This document shows, piece by piece, positions 20,706 through 30,395 of a stretch of 63,967 nt of DNA. The DNA comes from Thiomargarita sp. GTDB lineage: Bacteria; Pseudomonadota; Gammaproteobacteria; Beggiatoales; Beggiatoaceae. Position 1 is the first letter of the stretch. The number at the start of each line of letters is the position of its first letter. The DNA lies in NCBI GenBank assembly GCA_020718845.1, contig DYRG01000013.1:1-63967 (forward strand), written 5' to 3'. Under the pieces are notes generated by a model. The model was not told the origin of the DNA. It saw nothing but the letters and a program-made list of their open reading frames with translations, and ran no database searches. A program made the translations under genes and the position numbers.

Positions 20706-21080
20706 TTACGTTGTGAGAAACTTAACTAACATAAACAGTAAGCTATCAATGATCCAAATCATAATAGCCATTACCAATGCCATTAATACAACGATACCAG
20801 TTGTTTGCAGAGTTTCTTGTTTGGTGGGCCACACAACTTTGCGCATTTCTAATTGTGCAGATTGCGTAAAATTCCACGCTGCTTGACCTTTTATGGTTTG
20901 TAAAGCGAGAAATACTGCGCCACCGCTTAATGCTAATAATGCAATCACTCGCACTAATAGAGGTGTTTGAGAAAAATAATAAAAACCAACCAAACCAACA
21001 ACTAACAAAGCGACTGCTGCAATCCATTTTGCAACATCCGCATTATTTTGAGTGTTTGATGCTTCTGTTTTAGTACTCAT
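20706..21080 (-). CDS. secE: Preprotein translocase subunit SecE
   Basis: 124 residues with three predicted membrane helices, the longer gammaproteobacterial form: VAKWIAAVALLVVGLVGFYY, RVIALLALSGGAVFLAL and the conserved C-terminal helix (TGIVVLMALVMAIMIWIIDSLL). The cytosolic amphipathic segment EMRKVVWPTKQETLQT before the last helix is the family signature. It is part of the SecYEG channel. It is encoded between tRNA-Trp and nusG. Confidence 0.97.
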   Translation of the reverse strand: MSTKTEASNTQNNADVAKWIAAVALLVVGLVGFYYFSQTPLLVRVIALLALSGGAVFLALQTIKGQAAWNFTQSAQLEMRKVVWPTKQETLQTTGIVVLMALVMAIMIWIIDSLLFMLVKFLTT

Positions 21081-21106
21081 AAGTTAATGTTTTTTCAATA
21101 ATAAAA

Positions 21107-21182
21107 TGGCAGGTCAAGAGGGCCTCGAACCCCCAACCTGCGGTTTTGGAGACCGCCGCTCTGCCAATTGAGCTATTGACCT
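21107..21182 (-). tRNA. tRNA-Trp (anticodon CCA)
   Basis: 76 bases including an encoded 3' CCA. The 7-bp acceptor AGGTCAA/TTGACCT is perfect, with discriminator G. The anticodon loop is CTCCAAA and the T-loop TTCGAGG. It lies between tuf and secE, as in many gammaproteobacteria. Confidence 0.96.
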
Positions 21183-21231
21183 ATAAAATGGCATACAGAC
21201 CGTTTTTCTAAGACGATCTGCTTAAAAGAAA

Positions 21232-22416
21232 CTACTCGATAATGCTTGCAACCACGCCCGCGCCGACGGTTCTGCCGCCTTCACGAATGGCAAATCGCAA
21301 ACCGTCTTCCATTGCAATTGGGGCAATTAATTTCACGCTAACTTTGATGTTATCTCCAGGCATCACCATTTCAATGCCTTCAGGCAAAGTTACTGCACCC
21401 GTTACATCTGTGGTTCTAAAATAAAATTGTGGACGATAACCATTAAAAAACGGGGTATGACGACCGCCTTCCTCTTTGTTGAGAATATAGACTTCTGCTT
21501 CAAAATCAGTATGAGGTTTAATCGTTCCGGGTTTTGCAAGTACTTGACCACGTTCAACATCTTCACGTTTAACACTCCGCAATAATACACCAACGTTATC
21601 GCCTGCTTGACCTTGATCGAGCAACTTACGAAACATTTCAACACCCGTACAAACGGTTTTAACGGTGTCTTTTAATCCAACGATTTCAACTTCTTCTTGA
21701 ACTTTGACAATGCCGCGCTCAACCCGACCAGTTACAACTGTGCCGCGTCCAGAAATTGAAAATACATCTTCAATTGGCATTAAGAAAGGTTTGTCGATAG
21801 CACGTTCTGGTTGAGGAATATAAGAATCAAGAGCTTTCGCTAATTCAACAATCTTTTCTTCCCATTTAGCTTCGCCTTCTAAGGCTTTTAAAGCAGAACC
21901 TTTAATGATAGGAATATCATCGCCTGGAAAATCATATTTGCTAAGTAATTCACGGACTTCCATTTCAACGAGTTCTAATAATTCTTCGTCGTCAACCATG
22001 TCGCATTTATTCATAAATACAACCATGTATGGAACACCCACTTGGCGAGCTAATAAGATGTGCTCACGGGTTTGAGGCATAGGACCGTCGGTGGCAGCAA
22101 CCACTAAAATAGCGCCGTCCATTTGAGCCGCACCCGTAATCATGTTTTTGACATAATCGGCGTGACCTGGGCAATCGACATGCGCATAATGGCGCTCTGC
22201 CGTATCATATTCGACGTGCGCAGTATTGATGGTAATTCCACGCGCTTTTTCTTCAGGAGCTTTGTCAATTTGATCGAAAGCAACAGCCTTCCCATTGAAA
22301 TATTTAGATAACACCTTGGTGATAGCGGCTGTCAAAGTAGTTTTACCATGATCGACGTGACCAATCGTACCCACATTGACGTGAGACTTAGTACGATCAA
22401 ACTTTTCCTTTGCCAT
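21232..22416 (-). CDS. tuf: Elongation factor Tu
   Basis: 394 residues, full length. G1 GHVDHGKTT, the switch I RGITIN, G3 [10 protein letters not shown]4 NKCD and G5 SALK are all present, followed by beta-barrel domains II and III ending [10 protein letters not shown]. It carries aminoacyl-tRNA to the ribosome. It is placed between tRNA-Thr and tRNA-Trp, the tufB arrangement. It is probably transcribed from the tRNA promoter at 22768-22797. A second tuf copy may exist elsewhere. Confidence 0.99.
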   Translation of the reverse strand: MAKEKFDRTKSHVNVGTIGHVDHGKTTLTAAITKVLSKYFNGKAVAFDQIDKAPEEKARGITINTAHVEYDTAERHYAHVDCPGHADYVKNMITGAAQMDGAILVVAATDGPMPQTREHILLARQVGVPYMVVFMNKCDMVDDEELLELVEMEVRELLSKYDFPGDDIPIIKGSALKALEGEAKWEEKIVELAKALDSYIPQPERAIDKPFLMPIEDVFSISGRGTVVTGRVERGIVKVQEEVEIVGLKDTVKTVCTGVEMFRKLLDQGQAGDNVGVLLRSVKREDVERGQVLAKPGTIKPHTDFEAEVYILNKEEGGRHTPFFNGYRPQFYFRTTDVTGAVTLPEGIEMVMPGDNIKVSVKLIAPIAMEDGLRFAIREGGRTVGAGVVASIIE

Positions 22417-22460
22417 GAGAAACCCCTGAAAAATATTATAAATTGAGATAAATCAAAAAA

Positions 22461-22536
<76 letters not shown>

Positions 22537-22562
22537 TGAAACAATCAATCATCAATCAAATT

Positions 22563-22636
22563 TGGAGCGGGTAATGGGAATCGAACCCATGCTATTAGCT
22601 TGGAAGGCTAAAGTTCTACCATTGAACTACACCCGC
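22563..22636 (-). tRNA. tRNA-Gly (anticodon TCC)
   Basis: 74 bases with an encoded CCA. The acceptor begins GCGGGTG, the anticodon loop is CTTCCAA and the T-arm reads GGGTTCGATTCCC. Second member of the tRNA cluster upstream of tuf. Confidence 0.95.
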
Positions 22637-22668
22637 AAAAACCGTTCAATATTTAATTTTGAATAAGA

Positions 22669-22754
22669 TGGTGGAGGAGGAAGGATTCGAACCTCCGAAG
22701 GCAGAGCCGCTGAATTTACAGTCCAGACCCGTTGACCGCTTGGGTAACTCCTCC
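22669..22754 (-). tRNA. tRNA-Tyr (anticodon GTA)
   Basis: 86 bases including CCA, with a long variable arm as expected for tRNA-Tyr. The acceptor is GGAGGAG/CTCCTCC and the anticodon loop CTGTAAA. It is the first gene of the tRNA-tuf transcript, 13 bases after the promoter -10 box. Confidence 0.95.
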
Positions 22755-22767
22755 AAAATAGCTTTCT

Positions 22768-22797
22768 ATTTTAACAGCCTTACAAACGCCTTGTCAA
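22768..22797 (-). promoter_or_regulatory. Sigma-70 promoter of the tRNA-tuf-secE operon
   Basis: On the minus strand: a perfect -35 box TTGACA (plus-strand 22792-22797), an 18-base spacer, then TAAAAT (22768-22773). Transcription would start a few bases before tRNA-Tyr. It is the clearest promoter in the window. Confidence 0.85.
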
Positions 22798-22962
22798 ACA
22801 ATTATTAATAATTTTCGCCAAACAACGTTATTTCTCAGTGCCGTAAAACCGTTAATTATAATCCGATATTTTTCTAAATCGCAAGCCTTAAATTTAATTT
22901 AAGTATATTTATAATTGAAATCAAATAATTAAAATAAAAAATAAAAAATTTAGTATTTGCTC

Positions 22963-22991
22963 TTGAAAATTTACAAAAGTTTGTTAATAAT
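22963..22991 (+). promoter_or_regulatory. Possible promoter of the sulfur-globule-like gene
   Basis: TTGAAA at 22963-22968, a 17-base spacer, then AATAAT at 22986-22991, in the 327-bp divergent region between tRNA-Tyr and the secreted protein gene. The region is extremely A/T-rich, so chance matches are likely. Confidence 0.3.
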
Positions 22992-23081
22992 TATATTAGC
23001 ATTATCTGATAGAGCATCTTTAAATCACTTTAATGCTTTGTTTTTATTGATTTCTTCTGCACTTATAGGAGACCTTTCACT

Positions 23082-23426
23082 ATGAACGCGGTAACTAAAA
23101 AATTAGCGAAAACGGGCGCGATTGCGCTGTGTGTGGCTGGCTTAGGATTAAGCGCTATTCAACCAGCGCAAGCCTTTTGGGGTGGCTGGATGTCGCCTTG
23201 GAATTGGTTTGGCGGACGGCATTGGGATTATTACAATCCTTATTGGGGTGGTGGTCCGTATGGTTGGGGTAGCCCTTATGGTTATCATCAACCTTGGGGA
23301 TATTCACCTTATTCATGGGGTGGACATTATCCCTATTATGGTGGTAGTTATTATCCTTATTATGGTTATTATCCATACAGTTACGCGCCACCTGCGCCAT
23401 CCTCTGCTAACACTAAGAAAGATTAA
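23082..23426 (+). CDS. Secreted Gly/Tyr/Pro/Trp-rich protein, sulfur globule protein-like
   Basis: 114 residues. A signal peptide with a long hydrophobic core ends at QPAQA before FWGG. The mature part is low complexity, made of Tyr, Gly, Pro, Trp and Ser in short loose repeats such as PYYGGSYYPYYGYYPYSY, with no Cys and a short charged end. This composition and export fit the structural envelope proteins of periplasmic sulfur globules in purple and colourless sulfur bacteria; other secreted Gly/Tyr-rich proteins are possible. AGGAGA lies nine bases before the ATG. It is a single-gene unit with its own terminator, consistent with high expression. Confidence 0.6.
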   Translation: MNAVTKKLAKTGAIALCVAGLGLSAIQPAQAFWGGWMSPWNWFGGRHWDYYNPYWGGGPYGWGSPYGYHQPWGYSPYSWGGHYPYYGGSYYPYYGYYPYSYAPPAPSSANTKKD

Positions 23427-23460
23427 TTTTTCTTTATATTCGAGATAAAGCGCAAAAATT

Positions 23461-23497
23461 AAACTTGACAGGTTTCAGAAATCTGTCAAGTTTTTTT
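23461..23497 (+). terminator. Rho-independent terminator
   Basis: An 11-bp perfect stem (AAACTTGACAG at 23461-23471; CTGTCAAGTTT at 23483-23493) with an 11-base loop, followed by a T-run to 23497. It ends the sulfur-globule-like gene. Confidence 0.93.
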
Positions 23498-23567
23498 ATT
23501 CAAATCAAAACTCAGGTTAATTTATTTCCTCTGCTTAAAAAGGAGAAGGAAGAGGAAATAACATCAA

Positions 23568-24842
23568 TTAATTAGCAGCATTTAACGCTTGATCGATGTC
23601 TTCTAAAATATCGTCGATGTGCTCGATACCAATTGATAAACGAATCATATCTTCAGAAACACCCGCTTTCTTCATTTCGTCGAGAGAAAGTTGGCGATGA
23701 GTGGTGGTTGCGGGATGACAGGCTAATGATTTCGCATCACCAATATTCACCAAACGCACAATTAGTTTCAACGCATCAATGAATTTTGCGCCAGCTTCTT
23801 TGCCGCCTTTGATTCCAAAACTTAAAATCCCCGATGCTTTACCTTTCATATATTTGTCGACTAAAGGTTTGCTCGGATTATTTTCTAAGCCCGCATATTC
23901 AACCCACAAAACGTTTGGATGTTTTTGTAAATGTTGAGCAACTGCTAAAGCATTTTCGCAGTGTTTTTCCATTCTTAATGGTAAAGTTTCTATCCCTTGC
24001 ATGATAAGAAAACTATTAAAAGGAGAAATCGCTGCCCCCATATTTCTTAAAGGAACAACCCGCGCCCGTCCAATAAATGCCGCCGCCCCTAATGCTTCGG
24101 TGAAAACGACTCCATGATAAGAAACGTCGGGTTCATTTAAACATTTGAAACGTTCTTTATGTTCTGCCCAAGGAAATTTACCCGAATCAACAATAATTCC
24201 TCCAATCGATGTACCATGTCCGCCCATGTATTTTGTTAAAGCATGAATAACAATATCTGCTCCAAAATCAAAGGGTTTGCATAAGTAAGGGGTTGGAACG
24301 GTATTATCAACAATTAAAGGAACACCGTGTTTGTGAGCGATTTCTGCTAATACACCAAAATCGACAACATTTCCTAGAGGATTTCCTACCGTTTCACAAT
24401 ATACCGCTCTCGTTTTATCATCAATAAGTGATTCAAAAGATTGAGGATTTTTATAATCCGCAAATCGCACATCAATTCCAAATTTGGGCAGCGTGTGCGC
24501 AAAAAAATTGTACGTTCCGCCATACAAAGTGCTTGACGCAACAATATTATCGCCAGCTTGCGCAATCGTTTGAATTGCAACGGTAATTGCCGCCATCCCC
24601 GACGCTAACGCCAGCGCCCCAATTCCCCCTTCCATCATTGCGACCCGTTGTTCCAAAACGTCAGTGGTGGGATTCATCATGCGGGTGTAAATGTTACCTT
24701 TTACTTTTAAATCAAACAGATCAGCCGCGTGTTGCGTATCGTCAAACGCATACGAGGTGGTTTGATAAATCGGCGTGGCAACGGATTTTGTGGTGGGATC
24801 GGGTTCAAATCCCCCATGAATGGCGATGGTTTCTAAACGCAT
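23568..24842 (-). CDS. metY: O-acetylhomoserine sulfhydrylase (PLP-dependent)
   Basis: 424 residues of the Cys/Met-metabolism PLP family. MetY-type length and the opening ETIAIHGGFEPDPTTKSVAT identify the O-acetylhomoserine branch, not the shorter MetB/MetC. The PLP-lysine is in HALTKYMGGHG, with IYTRMMNPTTDVLE and SGMAAI upstream. It makes homocysteine from O-acetylhomoserine and sulfide, feeding MetH. CAGGAG lies well placed before the ATG. No SAM riboswitch or obvious Met box was seen in the 103-bp upstream region. Single gene, convergent with the sulfur-globule-like gene. Confidence 0.93.
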   Translation of the reverse strand: MRLETIAIHGGFEPDPTTKSVATPIYQTTSYAFDDTQHAADLFDLKVKGNIYTRMMNPTTDVLEQRVAMMEGGIGALALASGMAAITVAIQTIAQAGDNIVASSTLYGGTYNFFAHTLPKFGIDVRFADYKNPQSFESLIDDKTRAVYCETVGNPLGNVVDFGVLAEIAHKHGVPLIVDNTVPTPYLCKPFDFGADIVIHALTKYMGGHGTSIGGIIVDSGKFPWAEHKERFKCLNEPDVSYHGVVFTEALGAAAFIGRARVVPLRNMGAAISPFNSFLIMQGIETLPLRMEKHCENALAVAQHLQKHPNVLWVEYAGLENNPSKPLVDKYMKGKASGILSFGIKGGKEAGAKFIDALKLIVRLVNIGDAKSLACHPATTTHRQLSLDEMKKAGVSEDMIRLSIGIEHIDDILEDIDQALNAAN

Positions 24843-24945
24843 AACAGACTCCTGAATTTTTAATGTAAAAAAATATTTTACCTTAAATTTTCAATATTTG
24901 CGCTAAATCAAACAGTTAATTATATTAATAAACGCTCTTAACAAA

Positions 24946-27174
24946 TTAAAATGAAAGACTTAACGAAAAGAAAAATTGGCGAGAATTACCTTGTTGCAAA
25001 GTGTAATTCAAACCAGTTGGATCATGAGAAACAAAAGCATTCGTTCCTATCGAACTGAAATAACGTTTATCAAATAAATTATCAATATTAAATTGCAATC
25101 TTACATTATTAAAATTATTGCTATTTTTATATTGATAACCCGCACTTAAATACCAAAGAGAAAAACCAGAAACATTTAAATCATTCGTATAAGTTAAATA
25201 ACGTTTTCCCGTATATTTTCCTCCCAATCGAGCAAAATAACCATTGTTCTCATAAGTAACATCAGAAGAAAATAAAATCTTTGGTGTATCAACCACTGTT
25301 TTTCCTGCGGCTTCTACTAATATATCTCCATCTAAATAATTTGCTTGGTATTTTGAATCATTATAGGTAAATGCACTAAACCATGAAACGTGTTCAAATG
25401 GCATCCATAAGAATGTTGCTTCTAATCCTTTAGTTTTAACTTTTCCTACATTTGTTAAACTATCTGGACAACCTAAAATACTACTGCATTGAGAAATCCA
25501 CAACAAACGATTTTTAAATAACACCGAGTATAATGCTAAAGAGGCTTGTAATTTATCTTGTTTTAATCGCCAACCTATATCAATAGTTTCTGATAATTCA
25601 GGTTTTAGATGTTCTTTAGTTTGAGAAAAAATATCTTGCGTTGCATCAAAAGGACTAAAGCGTCCTTCTGAAAAAAGACGAGCATTTTTTGCATAAGAAA
25701 CAAATAATTCATTCTTTTCATTTAAAGGATATTTCAAACCAATTTGAGGAAGAAATTTTTCACTCGTTTCTAACGTTCCAGCCGCACGATTACCAATTTT
25801 GCTCTCGGCAGTTGTTTTAACTTTAGGGCTTTTTGCACCTAATGAGATTTTCAAATCTCCTTGCGTGAATGTATCTTGAATGTGAAATTGTTGTGTTAAA
25901 CTCGTAAACTGTTGTTTAAATTGAGTAACATCAGGATTAGAAAGGAAAAAACCCGTATCAGCAGCAGAATTTACTAAATAAAAAGTGCGCCATAATTCAT
26001 GCTGATTCTTTTCTAACCACAAACCTGTAGAAATCTCATGATTCTCAAATTTCCAATCTAAATTGCTCACAATACCAGAACGATTAATTCGATAATTAGT
26101 TGTACGCAATGAAATCGGAATTTCAACTGATGATGGGAAATAAGGCGTGTACCAATGTCCTTGCCCTTTGTTATGATGGTAATAAACCGTTGTTTTAAAA
26201 CCTAGCTTTTCATTTAATTTAAAAAAGCTATTAATTCCTATTAATTCATCATTACGCAATCCTCTACCAATATAATAAGCATCATCTAAAGTTTTAACAT
26301 TACCAGTTGCAATCCCTTTGGAGATATTAATTGCGCGTTCCCAATCGGGATAATAATTATCCCAATTCCAACCTAAACGTTGTGCAGATTCTAATGAATA
26401 ATCCGCATAATCTATTTCCATACGTTGAGAAACATTTGCAAATAAAGAAATACTATGTTTATTCAATTCGTAAATAATTTTTGTATTGAGTTGGTTTTGT
26501 TCAACTTGCAATCCACTTCCTTTCCATTTATCCGCTTCTAAGCGAGAGAAACTTATGTAAGATTTTGTTTTACCTATTTTACCCGTATCTGCCCGAAAAA
26601 ATGTGCGCAAAGTATTGCTACTTCCCCATGATTGATTAGCTATTACGCTTTCAAAGTTCTTCGGATCATTTGAAATCAATTGAATTGTACCACCTAAATT
26701 AATTACGCTTGGTGTTCCTAACGCACCACTTCCTTGTGCAATCCGAATTTTCTCAATATTTTCTAATATAATTGATCGCCCTAAATGTAATCCATTGTTG
26801 TTTCCATATACCATATCACCAAGGGGAATATTATCTAAGGTAAAACCTAATTGACGTTCTTTAAATCCACGAATACTTAATTTAGTGCTCCATTCATAAT
26901 TTCCCCAAGGATCAGAGGCTTGAAAATGCACACTGGGTAATCTTTGTAAAACTTTTAAAGGATTTGAGCCCGCAATTGAATAGCGAATTTCTTCCGATAA
27001 AATCTCTTGAATTTGACGAGTTTCTCCCTGTCCTAAAATAGGAACTTCTAAGAGTTCTTCTAAACTCAGTCCTAATAAATATTCTAATTTTTTGGGTTCT
27101 TCACTTAAAACAGTGGTGTTTTGCAAATTCAATCCTACAATTAGCAGAAACTTCAGACTAGTTTTTAACATCAT
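24946..27174 (-). CDS. TonB-dependent outer-membrane receptor
   Basis: The frame is open to 27216; the start is set at the ATG at 27174, which gives a signal peptide (LLIVGLNLQNTTVLS) and lies at plausible distance from AGGAT. About 742 residues. After the signal comes a short motif GLSLEELLEVPIL, then the plug (NPLKVLQRLPSVHFQ, TKLSIRGFKERQLGFTLDNI, IAQGSGALGTPSVINLGG) and a 22-strand-type barrel ending SRQFFFSLSLSF with a terminal Phe. A TonB box is not obvious. The substrate is unknown; no adjacent ABC transporter is present to suggest iron or cobalamin. It is divergent from the hemerythrin gene. Confidence 0.9.
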   Translation of the reverse strand: MMLKTSLKFLLIVGLNLQNTTVLSEEPKKLEYLLGLSLEELLEVPILGQGETRQIQEILSEEIRYSIAGSNPLKVLQRLPSVHFQASDPWGNYEWSTKLSIRGFKERQLGFTLDNIPLGDMVYGNNNGLHLGRSIILENIEKIRIAQGSGALGTPSVINLGGTIQLISNDPKNFESVIANQSWGSSNTLRTFFRADTGKIGKTKSYISFSRLEADKWKGSGLQVEQNQLNTKIIYELNKHSISLFANVSQRMEIDYADYSLESAQRLGWNWDNYYPDWERAINISKGIATGNVKTLDDAYYIGRGLRNDELIGINSFFKLNEKLGFKTTVYYHHNKGQGHWYTPYFPSSVEIPISLRTTNYRINRSGIVSNLDWKFENHEISTGLWLEKNQHELWRTFYLVNSAADTGFFLSNPDVTQFKQQFTSLTQQFHIQDTFTQGDLKISLGAKSPKVKTTAESKIGNRAAGTLETSEKFLPQIGLKYPLNEKNELFVSYAKNARLFSEGRFSPFDATQDIFSQTKEHLKPELSETIDIGWRLKQDKLQASLALYSVLFKNRLLWISQCSSILGCPDSLTNVGKVKTKGLEATFLWMPFEHVSWFSAFTYNDSKYQANYLDGDILVEAAGKTVVDTPKILFSSDVTYENNGYFARLGGKYTGKRYLTYTNDLNVSGFSLWYLSAGYQYKNSNNFNNVRLQFNIDNLFDKRYFSSIGTNAFVSHDPTGLNYTLQQGNSRQFFFSLSLSF

Positions 27175-27346
27175 CTCATTTACCATCCTATAGATATTTA
27201 TATAGAAATATAGCATAGTATTTTATTTGTAGTCAAAATAAAAACAGTTTCACTTTTGGTCTAAAATTATTATACTTGCGTAGATTTGAAGGGCACATAT
27301 TTTGCCGACAAATAACAGTTTTCATTTCAAAAGTTAAGGAACACAA

Positions 27347-27814
27347 ATGAACAAACCAGAACATTGGGATAGTAGTTATGATTTAGGAATTATTGCAATT
27401 GATGAACAACATCAAGAATTAATTTCCATTGCTGAAGACCTTGCAAAAAAAGCCATTTCAAAAGAAACAACTTTTGAAGAAATTAAAATCCGTTTTGATG
27501 CTTTATTGGGTTATACAAAATACCATTTGGGTATGGAAGAATATGTGATGCAACAAAGCAATTTTGGTGATTATGATGCACATAAAGCAGAGCATGATAA
27601 ATTTGTCAATGATATTCAATCCCTACGCTTACAACTAAAACAACATAATGTTTTTATTGCAAAAACTGCCGCACAACTTTTACAAATTTGGCTAATTAAA
27701 CACATTCAAGTGATTGATAAGTCTTTTGTTGATTTTCTATTGAAAAAATATCCAAATATTCAAGCAAATGATTTATTACAACACGCTTATGATGATTTGG
27801 TGTTAAATTCGTAA
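27347..27814 (+). CDS. Bacteriohemerythrin
   Basis: 155 residues. A four-helix bundle with the di-iron ligands in place: AIDEQHQELI, YHLGMEEYVM, DAHKAEHDKFV and LIKHIQVIDKSF. It binds O2 reversibly in the cytoplasm and would serve oxygen sensing, storage or delivery in a microaerophile. No signalling domain is fused. AAGGAACACAA precedes the ATG. Its stop overlaps the truA start by one base, so the two are co-translated. The pairing with a tRNA-modification gene seems to be only operonic. Confidence 0.93.
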   Translation: MNKPEHWDSSYDLGIIAIDEQHQELISIAEDLAKKAISKETTFEEIKIRFDALLGYTKYHLGMEEYVMQQSNFGDYDAHKAEHDKFVNDIQSLRLQLKQHNVFIAKTAAQLLQIWLIKHIQVIDKSFVDFLLKKYPNIQANDLLQHAYDDLVLNS

Positions 27815-28587
27815 TGATTCGGGTCGCTTTAGGAATAGAATATGATGGTTCTCATTTTAATGGTTGGCAAACCCAACTTGGGGTAAGAACCGTGCAAGAA
27901 ACCTTAGAAAAAGCCTTGAGCAAAGTTGCAGATCAACCTATTTCTGTGATTTGTGCGGGACGAACCGACAGCGGTGTGCATGGATTAGAGCAAGTCGTGC
28001 ATTTTGATACCACTGCAAATCGTTTGCCGAGAAGTTGGATTTTTGGAACAAATTGCTATTTGCCAAATGATGTCAATGTGTTATGGGCAACGCCTATTGA
28101 TCCTTCATTTCATGCGCGTTTCTCAGCAATTCAACGCCATTACCGTTATATTATTTTAAATCGCCCTGTTCGATCGGCGGTTCATGCGAAGCGAATGACA
28201 TGGTTTTATACGCCTTTAGAAATAATTAGAATGCAAGAAGCAGCGCAATTTTTGATAGGTGAACATGATTTCTCATCATTTCGTGCTGAGGCTTGTCAAG
28301 CGAAATCTCCGATTAGAACTATCACTCGATTAGAGATTTCAAAATATGAGAAACAAGTGTGGATTGAAGTGAGTGCAAATGCGTTTCTACAACATATGGT
28401 GAGAAATATTTCTGGGGTTTTAATGACCATTGGAACGGGTAAAGAACATCCAATTTGGGCAAAACAAGTGCTTGAAAGCCGTAATCGAACCAAAGGCGGC
28501 ATTACTGCACCGCCTGATGGTTTATACTTACAATCCGTTGATTATAAAGATAATTTTCAAAGATTATTTCAAACTTTGAAATCTTAA
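27814..28587 (+). CDS. truA: tRNA pseudouridine(38-40) synthase TruA
   Basis: 257 residues, full length. The catalytic Asp is in CAGRTDSGVHGLEQVVHFD; the opening RVALGIEYDGSHFNGWQ and the later HMVRNISGVLMTIGTGK are also typical. It converts U38-U40 of many tRNAs. The ATG overlaps the hemerythrin stop (TAATG). It is convergent with ettA, one base apart, with no obvious terminator between them. Confidence 0.97.
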   Translation: MIRVALGIEYDGSHFNGWQTQLGVRTVQETLEKALSKVADQPISVICAGRTDSGVHGLEQVVHFDTTANRLPRSWIFGTNCYLPNDVNVLWATPIDPSFHARFSAIQRHYRYIILNRPVRSAVHAKRMTWFYTPLEIIRMQEAAQFLIGEHDFSSFRAEACQAKSPIRTITRLEISKYEKQVWIEVSANAFLQHMVRNISGVLMTIGTGKEHPIWAKQVLESRNRTKGGITAPPDGLYLQSVDYKDNFQRLFQTLKS

Positions 28588-28588
28588 T

Positions 28589-30256
28589 TTAATCATGCAA
28601 ACGTTTGTATTTGATACGATGTGGCGCATCCGCATCTGTTCCCAAACGACGATGCCGATCCACTTCGTAATCTGCATAATTGCCTTCAAACCACACGACT
28701 TGAGAATCTCCTTCAAACGCCAACATATGCGTTGCAATACGATCCAGAAACCATCTATCGTGAGAAATTACTACCGCACAACCAGGAAATGCTAATAAGG
28801 CTTCCTCTAAAGCACGCAAGGTTTCTACATCTAAATCATTAGTGGGTTCATCTAATAATAAAACATTTCCACCCGCTTTTAATAATTTAGCCAAATGTAA
28901 TCGGTTTCTTTCGCCGCCTGACAAATCTTTAACCCGTTTCTGTTGATCTGTCCCTTTGAAATTAAAACGACCCGCATAAGCTCTCGACGGTGTTTGATAT
29001 TTTCCAATGGTAATTAAATCATTTCCATCAGAAATTTCTTCCCAAACGGTTTTATCACCATTTAAAGCATCACGCGATTGATCAACATACGCTAATTCTA
29101 CAGTTGATCCAATCCGCATATTTCCTTTGTCAGGTTGTTCTTGACCCGTAAGAAGTTTAAACAAAGTTGTTTTACCTGCGCCATTCGGTCCAATAATTCC
29201 TACAATTCCACCGGGTGGTAAAGTAAAGCTCAAGTCTTCAATTAAAACTCGTTCTCCAAAACTCTTGGAAAGATTTTGAACTTCTACCACTAAATCACCT
29301 AAACGTGGACCGGGTGGAATATAGATTTCTTGAGTTTCATTTCTCTTCTGAGTTTCTTGAGAAGATAATTCATCAAAACGCGCTAACCGTGCTTTACTTT
29401 TTGCATGACGACCTTTCGGTTGTGTTCTCACCCATTCTAATTCAGCTTTCATCGCTCTTGCGCGTGCATCTTCTTGTTTTTCTTCAATTTCTAAGCGTTT
29501 TTGTTTTTGTTCTAACCAAGAAGAATAATTACCTTCCCAAGGAATTCCTTGACCCCGATCTAATTCTAAAATCCAACCTGCGACATTATCTAAGAAATAA
29601 CGGTCGTGCGTAATTGCAACCACTGTACCTGGATATTCTTGTAAAAAGCGTTCTAACCATGCAATTGATTCAGCATCCAAATGGTTAGTTGGCTCGTCAA
29701 GTAATAACATATCGGGTTTAGAAAGCAATAATTTGCACAAAGCAACTCGACGTTTTTCTCCTCCCGATAATTTGCTTACATCTGCATCCCAAGGCGGTAA
29801 TCTTAAAGCGTCGGCGGCGATTTCTAAGGTTCTTTCTAAATTATGACCATCTCGGCTTTGTAAAAAGTTTTCTAATTCACCTTGTTCTTTAGCAAGTTTC
29901 TCAAAATCTGCATCGGGTTCTGCATAGGCTGCATAAACGGCATCTAAACGAGTTTGTGCTTGCTTGATTTCTGCTAAGGCTTCCTCAACATTTCCTCTCA
30001 CATTTTTATTAGGATCGAGGGCTGGTTCTTGGGGTAAATAACCGATTTGAATTCCAGATTGTGGACGCGCTTCACCAATATAATCTTTATCCACGCCCGC
30101 CATAATACGAAGCAAGGTTGATTTACCCGCACCATTTAAGCCTAAAACCCCGATTTTTGCACCCGGAAAGAAAGAAAGAGAAATGTCTTTTAAAATCTCG
30201 CGTTTGGGAGGAACAACTTTACCCACGCGATTCATCGTAAAAATATACTGTGCCAT
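28589..30256 (-). CDS. ettA: Energy-dependent translational throttle protein EttA (ABC-F ATPase)
   Basis: The frame begins at a TTG at 30274, but the ATG at 30256 gives [20 protein letters not shown] and 555 residues, exactly the usual EttA length. Two ABC domains: Walker [10 protein letters not shown] and GPNGAGKTT, signatures [11 protein letters not shown] and [11 protein letters not shown], Walker [12 protein letters not shown] and [11 protein letters not shown]. The arm between them and the charged linker ([16 protein letters not shown]) match EttA, not Uup. It binds the ribosomal E site and gates translation by ADP/ATP ratio. Shine-Dalgarno is weak. Confidence 0.96.
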   Translation of the reverse strand: MAQYIFTMNRVGKVVPPKREILKDISLSFFPGAKIGVLGLNGAGKSTLLRIMAGVDKDYIGEARPQSGIQIGYLPQEPALDPNKNVRGNVEEALAEIKQAQTRLDAVYAAYAEPDADFEKLAKEQGELENFLQSRDGHNLERTLEIAADALRLPPWDADVSKLSGGEKRRVALCKLLLSKPDMLLLDEPTNHLDAESIAWLERFLQEYPGTVVAITHDRYFLDNVAGWILELDRGQGIPWEGNYSSWLEQKQKRLEIEEKQEDARARAMKAELEWVRTQPKGRHAKSKARLARFDELSSQETQKRNETQEIYIPPGPRLGDLVVEVQNLSKSFGERVLIEDLSFTLPPGGIVGIIGPNGAGKTTLFKLLTGQEQPDKGNMRIGSTVELAYVDQSRDALNGDKTVWEEISDGNDLITIGKYQTPSRAYAGRFNFKGTDQQKRVKDLSGGERNRLHLAKLLKAGGNVLLLDEPTNDLDVETLRALEEALLAFPGCAVVISHDRWFLDRIATHMLAFEGDSQVVWFEGNYADYEVDRHRRLGTDADAPHRIKYKRLHD

Positions 30257-30395
30257 AATAATACTTTTATCCAAAAAGAGAATTATAACCGATTTAGAGA
30301 AATAAATGCTATGGTTAAATTAATGAATTTATCTATTGATTTAAAAATAAATAAACGTTAAAATTTTAAAAGACTATTAAATCAGGAGGAGTATC

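Noticed and set aside
23155-23448. Frames on both strands across the sulfur-globule-like gene
   Set aside because: They arise from the low-complexity Tyr/Gly/Pro codons; no signal peptide, ribosome site or family pattern.
24843-24945. Possible SAM riboswitch or Met box before metY
   Set aside because: The 103-bp region is plain A/T-rich sequence with only a ribosome site; no riboswitch core or MetJ box was seen.
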